From Onchocerca volvulus (Eukaryota > Nematoda > Chromadorea > Rhabditida > Onchocercidae), in assembly GCA_000499405.2 (NCBI GenBank), contig HG738140.1, positions 8,025,560-8,089,559 on the forward strand: a stretch of DNA of 64,000 nt, given 5' to 3'. Position numbers and translations under genes: made by a program. This document shows positions 1 to 14,175 of the stretch, in pieces; positions within the stretch are counted from its first letter, which is position 1; each line of letters begins with the position of its first letter. A model generated the notes under the pieces. That model was given only the letters and a program-made list of their open reading frames with translations. It was not told where the DNA came from and ran no database searches.

Positions 1-3000
1 AAGATAACAGACAAATGGCACTCATTTATCAAATTTGAAATGCTTGATATAATAATCATTTTCTAATATCCATCATATATATGTATAATACTTATATTTA
101 TTTATTTATAATGCAATAAGAGCATTAGTTTCAATTTTAATTTCATTTTTTGCAGAGGAAAAATGTTTGGATATATATGGTAACATATATCCAACAATTG
201 AAGAAAGAAACAGGAAGTAAAAGAAAATTTGTTAACGAATTAGAAAAGAGATTCGCTTATTATGATTAATTTGTTCACTAAAAAAAAAAAGTGAAATCAA
301 ATATTATATTTATCTGAAAAATATCCCTTTCATTACGTAATCATCCATTCGTTTAAAACAAAATTTTTGATTGTAAAATGAAAAAAGTAAAATTTTGCCA
401 ATTTGTCACTGGAGAAAAAAAGTAAATAAATAAATAAAAATTTTCCAAGGAGTTTTTTATTGTTTGATGGTAATGGACATTATAGTTTTGATAATTACTG
501 CGAATGTGCCGAGGAATTACAAGAACTGAAAATCTGTCGACATCTTAAAAATAGTCACAGCTAGATCTAAATTGAAACTGAAAAATATTATCATATCAAA
601 AATAGTATAAATTTTTTATTTCCAGTATTTCTCTATTTTCTTTAGATTTGATGAAATATAAAAAGTGGATATAAAAATTATACTAAATTAGGAAAGAATC
701 GAATGCTTAATGTTAAATATCGTATCGCTGAGAAGTTCTTTAGCCAAATAAATACGATTACTTCCTGCTTTTATTAGATTTAGATTGATTCAGATTTATA
801 TAAAAAAACATGTCGAATAGAATAAGCGAATTCATAATTAATCAAAAAAAAAAATTGTGTACAGTGAAGAATGATTATACTTTTCTAGGAAATGAATATT
901 TATAATATCGCTTAAGTAATGCTAATGCTGCATAAAAGATGAATTTCGATATCGAAAATTATAAATTATTTGAATATTTCTGAAGCTAGACAGATGTCAC
1001 ATGGTTATTGAAATCGTATAAGGGCGTCAATATTCAAGACGATCGCTTTATCAGGATTAATACATTCTTGACTGAAATGCATCTGGTAAAGTTGAATGAG
1101 TTATAACTGAAATAACGCAAAAAGATACTTCATAAACATGAAGCTGAGATCATTTCTCGTCCTCTCTCATCCTGCAACTTGTATCTAAAAAAAAATAATA
1201 AATTCTAATTTTGGAGAACTGGAATATAAGAATTGAAGCTTAAAAGTATGATTAAAAAATTAAAAAATTGAATTTAAAATATTGAATGACAGCTTCAATC
1301 TAAGAAAAAATCCAAGATAAAAATAAAAAAAGTGTCGCAAAAACTTTTTCGAAATTTAAAAAAATGCTTCAAATTCTTCAAATTTTAGAAATCAAACAAT
1401 TTATCGTAGCTTTATTTCAAATTTTAATTTTAAGCTGTAATTTGATTATAAACTGCATGAAGATTAATTACTTTGCGACACTTTATGTCAAGCGAAATTT
1501 TGCTGCTGGTGAAAGATGAAGTTTTATTTCAACAGAATTTTTCTTGTTTCTCATTCTTAAAAACGAAATAAAAAGAAATTTATTTTGTTATTCCTGAGCT
1601 GAACAAACAAATTCTGCATTCCGGAGAACAAGTTGATCATTAGCGAAAACAAAGACTTGAAAGTAAATTTCAGTAAATAGTAAATATTTGGGAAAGGACC
1701 AAATTATGTGAAATATTTAGACTAATACGCAGAATATTATGGCTTTTCTTACCAATTACTGTTATGCAAATTGCAATTATTTAATTCAGTAATGTTCAAT
1801 AATAACATTTACATTTTTCATATGCTATGTGTTCATAATCTTCTTAGTGAAAATGATGCTCTTAAGCACTCCATCTGAAAAATATTTAAAGCTTAACAAA
1901 CTGCAGAGATAGCCAAAATTTCGCATGTTTTCAGCATAAAATCGTAAGTTAAGTCTCTTTAATTTTACAGATAAAAAAGAAATATAAGATGGTCGAACTA
2001 ATTAATTGCTGCAGCCATACAAGACATGAGCTTGCAATTGGCGATACGCCTTCTGTTTTATTTTAATTTTGTTTGCACCAAATTTATGATCAAGAAAGAA
2101 ATAGATTTAGAAGATTTTCGACAAATTCTTAAAATTTAAGCTAAAGTAATATGAAAATGAAGAATTATTAGACATTCATTCAGATCAAAAGTTTCAATCT
2201 TTAGATCTACTCTAAGCCATACATTTTTAAAATCATGCTTTAATTCATTCAAGATTCGAAATAGTTGAAAATAATAAAAGTATAAATAATTTGTGATAAA
2301 ATAACAATAAATTAAAAATTGCTTCGTGCGATTGAACTCACTTAAGCGCTGATTTCGAATATTATTGCTTCCTTTACTGCTAGTAATTTCTGTTTCATAA
2401 AATGCATGACCCTCAGGATCTCCTTCGTGATCCTATTGTCACGTAACCTTATCATTGGGTCCTTCGTGACCTTATCATATTGAATATTCGAAATTATTAT
2501 TCCAAATTTTCAAGTAGTAAATTTAACAAAGTATCATGAAATGCACCGAATATTTTTGTTCATTTATAATTTTGCAGCAGTCAGTGAAATTCCTCCTGCA
2601 ACAACGATTATAGCAATGACAATAGATGAATACGATAGTAGTGATGATGACGAAATTGATAAAAATAGCACAGAACATGTTATTGTTTTCCTGTCTATGA
2701 TACGGTACTTAATGATATTGTAGTTGAGATGTTTTCGATGAGGTGACATGACATACCTGTAGCCATAGAAATCTTTAATGTGGAGGCGGAGCAGAACAAC
2801 TAAACAAACACACATTGTACGGGAAATTTCTGGGTGGTTAGTAATGATGTGATGGATTCTGGCAGCGTATAATTATCACCAATCAACAAAACAAACCATA
2901 GAGGAAGGGATGATGATTGAGAGGGCGTAAGAGCGAAGAGTTTATGTTTATTTTCATAACAGAATTGATGGATAAAGGTGATAAAAGAAGAGAAGGAGGA

Positions 3001-3282
3001 AGTTTGAAGAGATGATAACAAACAAAGCAAGAGGTAAAGGTGTATTATGGTAGTTGTAATAACACCAATTCAAGGAGCAAACACTCATATTTTTGGATAC
3101 ATAAGAATGATTTCAATCATAGAACACTCCCATCCCCCTACTTTTACCTTTAGAGAATCAACGCCCCGCACATCAAACCCATTAAAATTATCATTCCTTT
3201 TTTAAATAATCGCTAAATGGTGTGAATTGGTTATTGAAGTTTTTGTTATTAACGCTGTCATTGGTACTATCAGTACACAGTA
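1..3282. other. AT-rich upstream region, no supported gene
   Basis: No open frame here combines a start, splice signals and a recognisable product. Short frames near 2541-2723 (+) and 2564-3030 (-) overlap each other and look like chance openings. The stretch probably holds the promoter side of the Pax gene that starts at 3283. Near 2410-2475 a phrase resembling CCTTCGTGACC occurs twice, which may be a small degenerate repeat. Confidence 0.5.
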
Positions 3283-6200
3283 ATGGCATGTACCACAGGT
3301 GATGCTACTACCACCGCTACTGTTAGTGATAACGCGGCACTGACAATCAACCATCATTCTTTCACATTCGCTAATATTATGGGACAGGTAAGATTATTTG
3401 TTTCCCTTTGAATTTGATGAAATTCTGAATGATCCTTATCAGTGTTTCAAAATTTTTCATACATATTCATTTTCTTCATCCTAACAACGTCTATCTAGAA
3501 TAACTAAGAAATGGAACAAAATGGAAAGATAGAAAATTCAAGAAGCTCAATAAAAACTCTGATGAGAATAGTGCATTAAGACATTTCGTTTTATTAAGAA
3601 ATTTTCTTAGGAAAAAATATTTGTTGAATTTTGGAAAGAGTCATTATATTTTGTTAAATCTCTGAGATCTTTAAAATTCCGTGAGGTTTGTATCAGTTTT
3701 TGTTAGTTATATTTTTCTTTTTTTTCTTAACTGCGTTTGTTTCAGAATGTTATAAATATATATAATTCTATCAGTTCTTTTATGTTTTTAATTGTAAGAT
3801 GGCAGTTTTTCCAATACTAGTAAAGTAAAAGAGAAATGCCTCACGATATGCAAAAGTTGCGACTTTATCACACCTTTTTTCTTGTGGAAGGAAAAATATT
3901 TAGCGAATGTTGAATGCAAGCATTTCGATGTCTTCAACTTCACCACAATCAAAATCGAATTATTGATTATTCAATTCATTTCCTTTTGCTTTTCTGAATA
4001 CTGTGAAATTATTTAATATAAATTTGCTTCCCTTTTTATTTGCTATTCGGTGTTTTTAACCTTCATTAATTACATTTAATTGATTTGAGAACTAGTTTAA
4101 AGGTAATTAGCAACTATAGGGTCGAGTAAATCAACTTGGCGGTGTATTTATCAACGGTCGACCGTTGCCGCAACACATCAGGCTGAAAATTGTTGAAATG
4201 GCCACCAATGGTGTGAAGTAAGTCGGATTTTTTTATTCATATTAATTAATGTCGAGTTTTATCACAATTTCTATGATTATTACCATCGCTACCAATGCCA
4301 CTATCATTATTAATATTCCAGTTACTATCACTTACATATTTACATAATCAGCCATTTATAAATTAAATTTTTCGACATGCTTTGCAAACATAATTTGAGA
4401 AAATTATAATTTGTATTGGTTGAAGTACTTGGTAAGAATTTTAGGAAACATTATTTTATAACATTCGAAATGAAGTTGCGTAGCTATAATTTAAGTAATA
4501 ACGAATTTTTCTGCATATTCTGTAATCTTGAAATGCAAACACCATTAAATCTGTATAATGAATATAGATGAATTCAAAGGTAGCTTCATTACTACTTAAA
4601 AATTCTCTTTCAACAATGAGTATTCATATTTCATAAATCAATCGTTTTTACACATTATCGAAATCAGTATTTAATAAACCGCTGCAGGAATTATTTGAAG
4701 GAATTATATTATTATATAAGGAATTATTTAAAGAGGAGTACAACAAATATAATTTATTCAGAATTTTCCCATGAAATATAGTATAATTCGACTGAATATT
4801 TTCCTGAAAACTCCAATTCTGTTTTGCGCAAAAACAATTGCTTACGAAGTCGATCGATAGTTCAATCAATGAATAGGTCAGGAGAATGTTTAGTAGTTGT
4901 TTTTTTTCATTAATATAATTGATGGCAAGCGTGACATTCTTTCGTATCTGAATCAATTCAGATTATAAAAGCGGCAAATTAAACAAACAACTTTAATAAA
5001 TTATAAATGAAAGAAAAGAATTTGAAACAAACACGATAAAATTTAATAATCTCCACTTATAGCTGTAGTAGCAAGTGTATCATTTTTGTCGAAATGACCC
5101 GATGTTTGAGTAGTTCCATTCAAAATAATTTTTCCAAAAAAGCCAATTGTACACCGCACATCTAGCAACTTTCTTCTTTCCCAGCTCCTCCTCATTCTTC
5201 TTACTTTAATGACATTTTTTTGATCATTAAATTTTGAGAACACTATATATTTTCTCTGACCTTTTTTGGCACAAAACAGAAAAGTGTTTCACAGGTGGTC
5301 TTTTTTACATTGATCATTTGTAAAAGTTTTTTTTTTTTTTTTTCTGAATGTTTATCTGTATTGCAAAGAATGCACTCTGTAAAAGTGATCAATGCAAGAT
5401 TAAGCATGAAGAAATTTTTTATAAACCTTCGAAAGATAAAATATTACTCAAATGACTAACCGATCATTAAATCTCAACAGTAATTCATTTTCTTGCTTTT
5501 TTATTAAAATAACATTATTAAAATTCACTGAAGATTTCTCTACAAAACTCTTGCAGACCATGTCACATCAGTCGACAGTTACGTGTTTCGCATGGTTGCG
5601 TATCAAAAATTTTGTATCGTTATGCTGAAACTGGATCTGTTTCGCCTGGACAGGTTGCTATGTTTCATTTGCATGTGCTAAAGTTTGAAATCCCTAAGTA
5701 AGTTTAGATAAAAACCCATAAAAATTCATGTTACAGATAAAATTGCAAACATTTCGTGCAAAAAGGGAGAAAATCTAGAACAATAATTAAAATTCCGCAA
5801 GAATAGTTTTATCTGATACATCAACTAAGTGTTACATTTTCTGAATACTGTTATTTAATCAGATAATCGCAGTTGCCTTCAGTATCATGCAAAGGCCAAT
5901 TTTTGTTCAAAATTTTTGCTTTCAAATTTAAAGTTTTCATCAACTTCCTCGTTATCCTTGTCAACGGACTTCAGTCTAACATTAATTTATGCCAGGTATA
6001 GAAATTTCGCTCTCAATCAACATCACTACGTTGGTTATATAAAATTAAAAAATGATAAATATTTTTCAACCTTCTAATGAGAACTTCATTTGGATATTCG
6101 AAAAGGCGAAATTTTAGATTCTTTGTAAAATTCATCTGATCATTGTTGTGCTAATTTTTGCAATTGTCTTACAAGGAAAAAAAGGAAGGAGATGATGAAG

Positions 6201-9200
6201 AAGGAAAAAACCCTCCTAAATTCATCATTGTAATCCAGTTCCCTTAATTTGATTTTAAATATGAAGACAGGAAAGTGGCAAAACTATCGATATCGTTAGT
6301 TTTTCCTGAAAGATGGTTGTTCAATAACATATCCATGAATAATGAAAAAGCACTTTAAAAAGCAGAAAAATAAAAGATTGATGTTATACAGTTTCAGTTT
6401 CGGCTTTATGATTAGTTCTGAGCACAGTATTTGGCATTCAGTCAAACCGCTTAATAAGGTATACAAAGTATTGATTCGTTAAAGTATGCCAATCATTGAA
6501 ATTTTCGGTAACAGTTTGATGTTACCATTTGAAACTATAACTTTTCGTTTTACTGCACTCAGTTCACTTGATTAAATTATGCAATGAAACAAAAAACGAT
6601 CCACAAGAAACGGGTTTATCAATAATTCTCCTTCCGATCAAATGTCACTTGAAATACTTCGTTTTATTTTTTCACATATAAATTCGCAAATATGCTCTTA
6701 AATCTGCATGATTAGCGCAACTTGCATATTAAAAAATTCTGCATATTTATTGAAAAAATTGCATCATTTTTTCTATTAAAAAAATAAGAAAAATAAAGAA
6801 CCAATGCAGCAAATATTTTTAAGAAAAATTATGCACTGTAGCAAATTTTAAAAATTCAATTTGTATATGAATAAATACTGATAAAATTGCCAGTATCTGT
6901 TAATATACAAATAGACTTATAGAATTTATGAAACAAAATGCCTAAAATATTTAAATATAATCTTATACTTTAAACAAATCGAAATAGTAATCTTGTGACA
7001 AATATCAACGAAATTATCACTGAGAAAAACTTATCACATAACTAGTATTTCGATTTGTTTAGATAACAATTTTACTGATGAAAATTATAATGCAAGAAAG
7101 TAGAAAACGTTTCATATCGTATTATTTCCATTTTCTTATCATTCTTTCCTTCTATGTGAATTTTTCAAAGACATGATGATATCATATAAAATTTCCACTA
7201 TATTTATCGGATACTAATATATTTCTACCTGAATGTAACATATACTAAAAATTACTGTTTATAACATGTTTATTCATTTCATGCACTACCTGTCCTTTAT
7301 ATCTTCACGACGATCACAATATTTAAAATTTCTTGTGAAATTTTCATTTTAGATTTCCTAGATCCGTCCATTTATTACATCCATAAATGTGATAATGTCC
7401 GAAAAATTTCAAGATCGGCGGTAATTCACGATCGCGCAAAATAATCCTAGCACTAGAAGAGCAAATAGCACGAATTCATCAAGATCAACCCGCTATCAGT
7501 GCTCATGAAATTCGATTAATGCTTATTGATAAGGGAATTTGTAATCGTTCAAATGTGCCATCCATTTCTTCAATTCATAAATATATGAGGTTATTAGCCC
7601 TTTTAAATTCTTCAGGTTAAAATATTCTGTATTTATAGAAATATGATTTAAAAAGTTTTTTCAATTATTCATTCAGAATGATTGATATCCCGAAATCAAT
7701 CGATAAGTTCATTCGCAAACACCACGATTCCTCTCAATCTTTTATTTTTAAATTTTATAAAATTTTATATTTCTTAAAAAAAGATATAAAAGGCGAATAT
7801 TATAGAGCTGGGAGTATGCGAAATGGAATTCAAAATCAATATTCGTCAAAATCTTTCACTCTGAAACAGCCAAAAATCTTCACGTTGAAACATAGTATAG
7901 ATGGCATTCTCGGTACCTCTACCGGTATTGATACATTTGTTATACATTTGATTTTTAATTGAAATGATAGCAAAATGTCACTACAATAATCAGTACTTAA
8001 CACTAACTTTTTAGCTCAGTGATTATGAAAACTTCTAAAGATCACGATAGTTTGCATAACATTGAAAATATTAGAAAAATTAATAAGCAATGACCAGAAA
8101 ATGTTTTTCTAATTAATTCATTTCCCTGAACATATAAAATAGTGCAATTTAAGAAACTGATAGAAATTATTTCTGTTTATTTTGATACGATTAACTTGTA
8201 ATTAAAACTATTATATAATAGTATCAGTCAGAATCAATCATGCATGATCGTTTATTCAGTTAATGATGCGCTAAAACGATCTTTTTTTTTTTTCATTTCT
8301 TACGGACAAATGTAAATTGTAGCTTTGACATTGGATGAGAGCAATTATTTGAAATGTTCAGGTGTACTAATTCATTCTTGCTTTCCTACAAATCATATAA
8401 TCAAGCCTAATTTGTATTCATTTGAGAAGTTTGACTATTACTATGTATGTCTACAGTTTTTAAAATAAGCAATCACAAATTCAAAGTCCATATTATTAGC
8501 AGTAAATCGTTTCGATCTGATAACTGAAAATTTTCGAGATATTTCTTGATTATTTGTTCTCTTCTTTCAAAAGATAATTGAAATTAATATCTAGACATTT
8601 GCTTGTTCGTTGAATCCAAATTTTATTTGAAATTAAATTAGGATCGAAATCCATTATGGCGCTTTTATACATACAGTAACTTATAAATCTTTAGGAATGA
8701 CAATTTTTGAAATCGAGCATATAGAGAAGGCATGAAAAATTGTTAAATTTCCTATTCAGTCATAACCGCTAATTTGTTTTCCAATACACAATTAACAGGG
8801 CGTTTTATTTAACATTTACCGTTTTTTGCTATTTGCAATTGAAATAGTTTCCTAAGAAAGATGGAAATCTTTTTCTATCCATTCATATTTTTTACTTCAT
8901 AAATTTCTGCTTCCTTACAAATAAATAAATAATAAAAGCATTACGAATCACTTCTGGATTTTGTACTTGAATTCTATACTTATTATACTGCGAAATATTT
9001 CTCAAATCAGTAATTAATACTATTCATTAAAACTTCAGGAAGATGCGATGGTACTGAACAATTATTCCCAGATTGTCGGATAAAAATGATCGGTAGAAAT
9101 CGAAGAAATAGGACAAGTTTCACGCAAGAACAGCTTGAAGTACTAGAAGCAGCTTTCAAAGCAAACACATATCCAGATCAAGAATTGCGTGAGCGCCTTG

Positions 9201-9932
9201 CATTAGCAACCAAGTTGGACGAAGGCAAAATACAAGTTAACTCAAATTCTATTTTATTTATTTTCCATGTTTACACATGTTTGTTTCTTCAATTGCTTGC
9301 TTTTTAAATAAATTTCAAAATCGGAAACTCTAAATGGTAATATCTGATCGTATTTCTGTTTTGTACATGTCGATGAGTAAAATTTGCATCCGTTCATATA
9401 ATTTTATTCTTCATACGACATTTTTATGTGATATAATTGTTTTTTAGAACATTTATATATATTTTTTTTTGGTATTTTACAGGTTTGGTTTAGCAATCGT
9501 CGAGCGCGATGTAGGAAATCTCTGGCAACATCAACATCCAACCCATTCATATTTTATCCAAATTCTTTTGTGCCTTTTTTTCAAGAGATGGTAAAGTAAA
9601 ATGGAAAACAGATTTTAACTATGAATTTTCTGTAACTCATCGTCATGGGACTTTTTTAATTTTTCAATTTAAAAATTTTGGAAAATTTCAAAATACTTTT
9701 ATATAACAATGTCAAAAATTGGAAAATGGATGATATTGCTATTTTGTTAAGAAGATATGAAATTTGATTATTCTCATTTTAGGACGCCTTAACATCGGCA
9801 AGACCTGATATTACTTCTTCTACTGAATTCACCCTTCCGCTGAATTCACGCACGGCGATAGCTACTGCTCCTGCAATTCACTCAATAAACTTTACAAATT
9901 TATCGTCACTGCTGTTCCCAACGAACGTTTAA
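3283..9932 (+). CDS. pax-3: Pax3/7-type paired-box homeodomain transcription factor
   Basis: Eight exons: 3283-3387, 4120-4217, 5557-5653, 7414-7589, 7677-7912, 9039-9235, 9483-9590, 9783-9932. All phases agree and give 388 residues. The paired domain starts at residue 36 with [17 protein letters not shown] and runs to about 160, including [10 protein letters not shown]. An octapeptide HSIDGILG lies at about 231-238, spliced across exons 5 and 6. A homeodomain spans about 258-317, with [11 protein letters not shown] in helix 3; Ser at homeodomain position 50 is typical of Pax3/7, so this is probably the orthologue of C. elegans pax-3. It should be a nuclear DNA-binding regulator of development. 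Odd points: position 56, normally Trp in this class, is Cys. Exon 5 adds about 70 AT-coded residues between paired domain and octapeptide. A CAG acceptor ends 2 bases before the ATG, so the mRNA may be trans-spliced. The C-terminal tail is short (about 70 residues). Confidence 0.9.
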
Positions 9933-11402
9933 ACTCGTCAGGTGGTGATTACGATTTAAAAATTTAATATTTATTAATAAGATGAACGAAAAAAAAATTG
10001 TTTGTAATTAATTTTAGGTTGCAAAAGATGCTTGGATCGGTCTTTTTGATAATAGTAAAATCCTAACTCAATTCAAAAGAAATATTTGGGGTAATTGCAT
10101 GATACAGTGTTAGACTACATACATTAGCGCATTGCATACTAACATTTTCATAATATTTAATTTTTTCTTTTTCGATGTACGCTTGAAAGAAATGTTAAAA
10201 ATGAATGAAAAAAGAAAGTGAATACATTGTTCATACAACATCGCTCTAATTGTTCTTCATTAATTCGAAAACACTTTTTCCACAATTATCTTAATAATTA
10301 GAATCCAAGATGAATGTTCCTCGAGTCAGAACGTATGGAAAAGAATACTGGTAAGAACTGTTGTAATTTAACTTCATTTCATTCGAATACTTTTAAAATA
10401 ATAACAGGGGGTTTGAGAAGAAAATCCGATTTATTTATATTAAAGTATTTTAAATGAAGTGAGGAATTTCATGACTTTTATTTTAACTCCTAAATTACAG
10501 AAATTCTACACCGAGACTAATAATGGAAATCAAAAAGTAAAACGAAACTAATACACTATCATTCAGTACAGTAATTTGATGAAAGCTACATATATAATTA
10601 CAAAGAAATATTTTTTGCTATTAGAAGTGCTCAGAAACGATTGAAATAATATAAACTATTTTCGAAAAGTTTTTGGATTATTTATGCTCATGTAGTGTTA
10701 AATCGAAATTGGTAGAAAAGTGGAACATTTAGAATGCGTCATCCACAAATATTCAAACATATCTTTGCCTTCTTTACAAGCTTCTCGTATTCGAAAGATA
10801 ATTGGATTTTTCTCAAAAAAATTTGATAATGTACATTATAATGGGTACTGCTGAAAAAGATATCCAAAAAGTACAGAAATAAAAGGATAATAATGTCGCA
10901 TTGACGTCATGTGAAATAGCTATCAACTTCTTCTGCACATCAAATTAAAATGAAAGTTGAAAAGATGCAAGCAAGAATGGGCAGAGAAGTGATGAACATA
11001 AAATTTGTAACCTAATTAAACATATCATTAAAAGAAATGAAGAATAATTTAAAAATGTTTTTGATGGTGGAGTTGTAAAAGAGTACCATATAAAGGATGC
11101 ATAACACATTCGATCTCTTTCTTCATCAGTTAATAGTTCAAAATTTCACTCATTTTCAGTAGTCCAAATGTTCTATAGCAAGCAACAGTTCAAACTTTAG
11201 CACTGTACATCATTTATCGAGATTTTGCTTACATTTAAACTAGCCATTAATTGTTTTGTAAAATTTGTCATTTATTAGTCTATATTTTATCATTTAATCA
11301 CTGATTTATGAATGGTTTTTTGATCTGATGTTATACAGTAATAAATCTTTTTATTTGTATTACTGTCGAACAAATAAAGAGATTATAATATGTAATTATC
11401 AG
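9933..11402. other. Intergenic region between Pax and the secreted-protein gene
   Basis: No supported coding exon was seen. The stretch holds the 3' end of the Pax transcription unit and the upstream region of the next gene. A second possible acceptor (TTATACAG, about 11338) precedes the one that abuts the ATG at 11403. Confidence 0.5.
11395..11402 (+). promoter_or_regulatory. Candidate trans-splice acceptor abutting a start codon
   Basis: ATTATCAG ends directly at the ATG of the secreted-protein gene. No convincing upstream exon was found. Nematode mRNAs often receive a spliced leader at such a site, a few bases before the start. This is inference; a 5' UTR intron would look the same. Confidence 0.4.
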
Positions 11403-12865
11403 ATGCTAACAGTTAAAATCACCCTTCTAACACTACCAATAGTATACGCATCACTTGGTGGCAAAGCAATTCATCACGTTGGTTCGAATCGCCGATTAAA
11501 GGACATTGATAATTATATTTATATGTCTGTATGTGATTATGAGTCCCAAGGTAGCCCAAATGTTACGGTATTTCTCAGTGCTGCGAATAATGAAACTAAC
11601 AAAATTTTTGTATCCAAATATAACATAATCGAGGAGGTAAGCATACTGTCAAATTTAAGTAATTAATTTGATTTTATAGTAAATTTTTTTCTCGATATTT
11701 CTGAAAAAGATTCTAAAAATGGGTACATTTGAAAAGCTAAATCATTCAATTTTTCTCACAATATTGCTTCAAATGCTCATATTTGGTGAGAAAGTTTTAC
11801 TTTAACTGAATCGAAAGACTGATAAAATAATATGATCTTAGTGCAAAAAGACATGAATCTGAAGCTAAATAATATTAGCATAGCTTATACATATTATCGA
11901 TATTTTACTATGCCAAATTGTCTTTTTAAAATCATTAAAAAATGTCAATGATCAATTTTTTATGAGTCAAATCTTGCTACTTCAAATCAATTTTATTCAA
12001 TTATTCTACGATTAATTGGAGGATATGTCTAAATTGATACATAATAGTGTTTTTGATTATTTTAAATCAAATTAATTATTTTAAGTTCGATACGAAGACA
12101 CATATTCAAAAAGCAGTGGCGGTCGAAATTCAGGCATATCCAGATCCTAAAAAAACCCATCGTTTCAATCCAAAAAAGATTACAATACGCTACGATAATC
12201 AGTATGTTTGAAGATAAATAAATATATTTGGATTTTTTGCTATAGAATGAAGGTTTGAAGGATTTAAAGTAATTAAAATACATTAATCTGCAGCAGTCTC
12301 TTCTCTAGTGTCAACTATTCTTAATTTTGAGTTACTTCTTCAAATTTAAAAGAAAATCCATTAGAATACAAGTAAATTTTCAGTTTCTACAAGCTTCATC
12401 TAAATCCTCAGTGCTTACAAAATTCGAAATACTGGACATCCTTGAATAAGATCACCGTATGGAGCAAAAAAATCGATTGTCAATCAAGTTCGGTACTTTG
12501 TGATGATAATACAGACATGTTTCTGGCTGGAACAAAATGCCCAATTGGTTCACTACCATCAGTGATCAATGTTATCTTCAAGAATGGCATTAGCAAGCAT
12601 CGGATTAAATTTGTATGAAATCAATTGCCTACTTGTCATCAAATACCTGAAAAGAAAAAAAAGTAGAAAAGGAGAGGGAAAAGTGATTTCTGGAGACTTC
12701 TCCTTTTTCGTCACTATTTTTTGGCATTCTTTTTTCTTTCTCATTTCATATTATCACAATGTCGTTAGCAAAAGTATCCCTAAAATATCATCCACATTTT
12801 TGATCAAATAAAAAAACTTTGTTCAGATTTATCTTCTTGTTATCAATGAATTCCATTACAACTGA
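11403..12865 (+). CDS. Small secreted protein of unknown family
   Basis: Four exons: 11403-11636, 12086-12201, 12384-12612, 12827-12865. They join in frame to 205 residues. The chosen ATG follows an acceptor (ATTATCAG) immediately, and the first ~17 residues (MLTVKITLLTLPIVYAS) form a good signal peptide, so the longer upstream opening from 11328 is probably not translated. The mature part is polar and rich in Lys, Asn and Ser. It has NVT and NET sequons and at least four Cys (CDY in exon 1; QCL, DCQ, LCD and KCP in exon 3), suggesting a disulfide-bonded extracellular domain. I do not recognise the family; it is not an obvious transthyretin-like protein, C-type lectin or Kunitz domain. The last exon adds only 12 residues and is the least certain part. 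The gene is on the same strand as Pax but 1.5 kb away. Confidence 0.7.
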
Positions 12866-14175
12866 TGCAATCTCCATCCTACCGTCATCCACATCTATTT
12901 TACAGTATTCAGCTACATGCGCAATCTATTTTGAATTTCAATTTTATATTTAATTTTCGGTTAAATTTAATTTAATTCTACGATAAGCCGAAATTTATTG
13001 TTTACGCAACAAAATGGATCAATTGTCTCCTTGCGCACTCGCTGATGATTGAGACAAATAAATAGGACAAAATCGCCTGATAAGGAATTGATAATGTCCC
13101 GATGACTCATTCCTGTCGACAGCTTCATCAATCACAGCACACGCCATTAGATGCAATGAATGTCAACTTTCATTGACTAGTCGCTTCACTATACAGCAAA
13201 AACTATTCTTTCGTTGTCTGATTGCAACCACTTAATGCTGCTTGCATTGCTCGCACAACAAAATTTGATGGGCAATTCGGACTGCCTGTGATGAACCATG
13301 CAAAAATTGATAGGAATTGCCGTCATATGCCTTGGGCGATTAATGAGCGTAACGGTCCTGAGGCTCGATAAACCTCTTTCGGGATTGCGTTGTTAGTCTC
13401 CATGAAAGGCGAAGGAATAGGGAGGCTACGATTATCTTACTTAGATATTCAATAATTACTTGCAATATTGACGAAGAATTAGATGTCCTGTTGATCAACG
13501 AAGTCAATTGATCGGACTAGAAATACTGCATCTATAAATAGCTTAAGCCAAAAAGTAACCAAATTAGTCACCGAATAGCTATCGATCTTGATTAATTCTG
13601 ATGAATGTAACCTATACTTAACTGTTACACATATGGAGTGGTTAGGATCGGTTGACTAGGTGGCTTCTAGTATCGTAGTTGGGAGTTAGGATTGTCAGAA
13701 TTGGGGGTGATTATAACCATTTGTAATGTTCTTGTTGTTTTGAACAAATTAGTTATTCAAGTGAAGCAATCAAAATACCGGCAAGCCTTCTGTGTCACTG
13801 AACGTATCACAGATCAATTACATGAGACATTAAAAGTTGCAAGGTGAGAATGAACTTCATATTGCTAATTCCACGTAACGAGCATTGAGAATAATTCAGT
13901 GAAATTTTTACATCTTAGATAATTTAGGGAGAGTCAAGACCCTGAAATTTGGTTTATTTCTCATGTACTTGAAGAAAGATTTAAGTAGATCCCAATTAAT
14001 TAGTTCCCATTTAACTTTGTAATCCATATTTTTATTTGTTTTGAATAATAAATTAGTAAAGTTTTGTTATCAGTATTCATGAAAACTAAATAATCTTGTA
14101 TTTCTTATTCTTTAAGATATTTTTCGATTTTTTGTTCTGCAATGCTTCTCGTCATGTAACACATCGTGGTATCGC
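12866..14175. other. Gene-poor region, no supported gene
   Basis: About 13000-13450 is less AT-rich than its surroundings, but neither strand gives a frame with splice signals or a recognisable product. I see nothing else that can be named. Confidence 0.4.

Noticed and set aside
2541..3030. Overlapping frames on both strands upstream of Pax
   Set aside because: No splice context, mutually overlapping and AT-driven composition; no recognisable motif.
4648..5243. Minus-strand frames of 102 and 66 codons in the second Pax intron
   Set aside because: Ile/Leu/Asn-rich translations expected from AT-rich DNA, with no acceptor or donor partners.
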